Assembly (NCBI GenBank): GCA_951812325.1
Contig: OX638294.1
Location: 1,027,136 to 1,091,135 of the forward strand
Origin: an uncultured Thermoanaerobaculia bacterium
Lineage (GTDB): Bacteria > Acidobacteriota > Thermoanaerobaculia > Multivoradales > Multivoraceae
Length of the DNA stretch: 64,000 nt
Direction of reading: 5' to 3'
Shown here: one piece after another, positions 62,135 to 64,000 of the stretch
Layout: every line of letters starts with the position of its first letter
Numbering within the stretch: the stretch's first letter is position 1
The notes under the pieces: model-generated
Told to the model about the DNA's origin: nothing
The model's input: only the letters and a program-made list of their open reading frames with translations
Databases searched by the model: none
Position numbers and translations under genes: made by a program

Positions 62135-64000
62135 CTACTCGCTGGATGAGGGGAGGCGCAGCGTTCCGATCAGGATCGGTGGCATCGGGCAACTCATCAA
62201 GGCCGAAACGGCGCGCAGGAGTTCGGCTTCGTCCGCGGTCACATGCCGGTCCGCGGCGATGCAGGCGACCGCCGCATCGAGCGTCTGCTTCTTCACCTGC
62301 GGCGCCGCCCGATCCAGTTCAACGAGAGCCGCATCGAGTTCGGCGAAACCGCAAGCTTCGTGCGGGAGCAAGCGTCGCTCCGGAAGCGAGAGGACCCGCC
62401 ACCCTGCCGCGAACGCCGTCTCGGCCGCTTGCCGCTGCCGATGGCCGACGTACGCCAGCGTCGACAACAGCACCGCCAGCGAGGACTGCACCGCAGCGGC
62501 CGAACGGCGCCGCACCCGCGTCGGCCCGGATCGCCCGAAGGAGGCCTGCATGTCTCGCATCAGGATGCGCTGGAGCGCCCACTCGAACAGGTCGATCACC
62601 TCGTCCGCTTCCACGAGTTCGACCACGTTCTCCTGGAATCGCTGGACCTGCCGCGAGGTCAGGGAGCGCAGTGCCGGGAGGGTGATCTCGAGCACCGGCA
62701 AGCGCATTCCCGGATCGAGCTGCTCGACGAACGGCGCCAGCCGCAGGGTTTCCTCGAAGACGCCGTCGTCTGCCGCCGCTTCGAGGTGGTCAAGCTGTAC
62801 CTGTCGCGGTTCAGGGTTGCGGTCGAGCAGGAGTGCGTAGACCAGGGCGCGGGCGCCGTAGGGCTCGTGGGCGGCCGCGACAACCGGCTCAGGCAAGCGG
62901 TCGATCAAGGCCGCCGCGTACTCGACGTGCGCGGGCGACGGCTGGCCGACCTGGCTGACCGCGTTCGAGATGTCCGGACCGGCTGACGCTCCGGCTTCGG
63001 CGCCGGCGAAACCGGCAGCCCCCGGCGAGCCAATCATGCCTGGAGCGCCATCGCCTGTTTCAGCCAACTCCGGAAACTCGCCGTCCCAGGACGGATCGAT
63101 CCGCCTGATCCGCTCAGCCAGCGGCGGATGGGTCGAGAACATCGCGCTGAGCCCCGAGGTCGCCCGGCCGAAGAACATGTGACTGGCCTGCGGAGCGTTC
63201 GGGTTCTCCACCTTCGAGCCGGTCGCGAAACCGCCGATCTTCCGGAGCGCGCCGGCGATTCCTCCGGGATGGCGGGTGAACTGCACGGCCGAGGAGTCGG
63301 CCAGGAACTCGCGCTGCCGGCTGACCGCGGCCTTGATCAGGTTGCCGAAGAAGGTGCCGGCGAACCCGACAACCGCGAGACCGGCGCCGAACGCGAGAAT
63401 CGGCAGCGCGCCCTTGTTGTCTCTGGAACGACCGCCGCCCGTGTAGAGCGACATCCGCAGGACGAAGTAACCGATCATCCCGATGAGGAAGATGCCGTGC
63501 AGCAGGCCGATCAGCCGGATGTTGAGGCGCATGTCTCCGTTCAGGATGTGGCTGAACTCGTGCGCGATCACGCCCTGCAGTTCGTCGCGATCGAGTGTCG
63601 TCGCCGCACCGCGAGTCACGCCGATGACCGCATCCTGCGGCGCGAATCCGGCGGCGAACGCGTTGATGCCCGCTTCGCCATCCATCATGTAGACCGGCGG
63701 CGTCGAGGCGCCCGAGGCGATGGCCATCTCCTCCACGACGTTGAGCAGCTTCCGCTCGACCGGGTCCGACGTGCTGCCGTCCACCAGCCGGCCGCCCAGT
63801 TCCTCGGCAATCACCCTGCCGCCGCCGCGCAACTGGGCGATCTTGTACAGGCTCCCCCCGCCGACCACGACCAGGGCGCCAAGGGCGGCCAGGATCAGCA
63901 GCCGCGGATCGGCAACGGCGGTCCAGTCGATCTCGTTCGTCTCGGGATCGCGACCGAAGAAGCCCATCGTGGCGGCCAGCAGAAGCTCGACCGAGACGAC
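62135..64000 (-). CDS. Membrane M48 (HtpX-like) metalloprotease with TerB-like C-terminus, 5' end outside window
   Basis: Zinc protease for membrane protein quality control. The frame is open to the right edge (…VVSVELLLAATMGFFGRDPE), so the true N-terminus is outside the window; the first internal Met is at 63967. Visible parts: membrane helix LLILAALGALVVVGGGSLYK, MMDGEAGINAFAAGFAPQDA, zinc motif GVIAHEFSHILNGDM, further helices (LIGLLHGIFLIGMIGYFVLR; ILAFGAGLAVVGFAGTFFG), third ligand region QREFLADSSAVQFTRHPGGI. The last about 300 residues are helical and end VTADEAELLRAVSALMSCPM, a TerB-like helical segment. Convergent with the NatAB genes. Confidence 0.9.
   Translation of the reverse strand, partial: VVSVELLLAATMGFFGRDPETNEIDWTAVADPRLLILAALGALVVVGGGSLYKIAQLRGGGRVIAEELGGRLVDGSTSDPVERKLLNVVEEMAIASGASTPPVYMMDGEAGINAFAAGFAPQDAVIGVTRGAATTLDRDELQGVIAHEFSHILNGDMRLNIRLIGLLHGIFLIGMIGYFVLRMSLYTGGGRSRDNKGALPILAFGAGLAVVGFAGTFFGNLIKAAVSRQREFLADSSAVQFTRHPGGIAGALRKIGGFATGSKVENPNAPQASHMFFGRATSGLSAMFSTHPPLAERIRRIDPSWDGEFPELAETGDGAPGMIGSPGAAGFAGAEAGASAGPDISNAVSQVGQPSPAHVEYAAALIDRLPEPVVAAAHEPYGARALVYALLLDRNPEPRQVQLDHLEAAADDGVFEETLRLAPFVEQLDPGMRLPVLEITLPALRSLTSRQVQRFQENVVELVEADEVIDLFEWALQRILMRDMQASFGRSGPTRVRRRSAAAVQSSLAVLLSTLAYVGHRQRQAAETAFAAGWRVLSLPERRLLPHEACGFAELDAALVELDRAAPQVKKQTLDAAVACIAADRHVTADEAELLRAVSALMSCPMPPILIGTLRLPSSSE

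Overview
The window is GC-rich, gene-dense bacterial DNA. No tRNA, rRNA or CRISPR array was seen. Diderm envelope genes (TolC/RND efflux, periplasmic adaptors, many lipoprotein and Sec/Tat leaders), a large PVC-type cytochrome/dehydrogenase fusion, a one-type sulfatase, class I fumarase and exported hydrolases suggest a free-living or host-associated member of Acidobacteriota or a similar phylum. That assignment is inference; no marker gene in the window settles it.

Layout. 1-4476 (minus): a copper/silver-type efflux operon (small Cys/His/Met protein, CusC, CusB with a His-rich tail, CusA cut by the window edge). 4565-7519: Tat-exported epoxide-hydrolase-like enzyme and a lipoprotein sulfatase, flanked by families of intergenic hairpins. 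7783-12175 (minus): MacAB-like efflux operon (adaptor, ATPase, two FtsX-type permeases). 12425-16861: aldose epimerase, class I fumarase, Xaa-Pro aminopeptidase. 17270-21277 (minus): orphan HicB-like protein, a secreted protein of unknown function, membrane dipeptidase, NADP-dependent oxidoreductase.

21267-29949 is an accessory segment bounded by a perfect 25-bp direct repeat. It holds two orphan genes, IS1380-like and IS256-like transposase remnants, and a very large transglutaminase-like/DUF4011/SF1 helicase/Vsr-like nuclease protein. 29992-37584 returns to ordinary content: a PH-domain membrane protein, then a three-gene catabolic operon (DUF6807-dehydrogenase-cytochrome fusion, Gfo/Idh/MocA oxidoreductase, MFS transporter).

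37936-48383 is a second accessory block: an uncharacterised three-gene cassette, then a large N6-adenine methyltransferase and a PLD-nuclease/SNF2 helicase. These look like a two-gene restriction or defence system, but both reading frames are broken. A second copy of the last ~200 codons of the helicase lies about 9.5 kb away at 57240-57842 beside a flippase-like scrap, so this block has been rearranged.

48454-56773 (minus) holds a small Cys-containing secreted peptide locus, two large secreted proteins, then BlaI/BlaR1 regulators and a LuxR-type regulator. The window ends with an exported VOC protein, a haloalkane-dehalogenase-like enzyme, a NatAB-type ABC exporter and a membrane M48 protease that runs off the right edge. 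A recurring peculiarity is short tandem duplication (58-78 bp spacing), often at the 5' ends of genes; twice it duplicates the ribosome-binding site and start codon and so makes a minicistron that ends on the real start.
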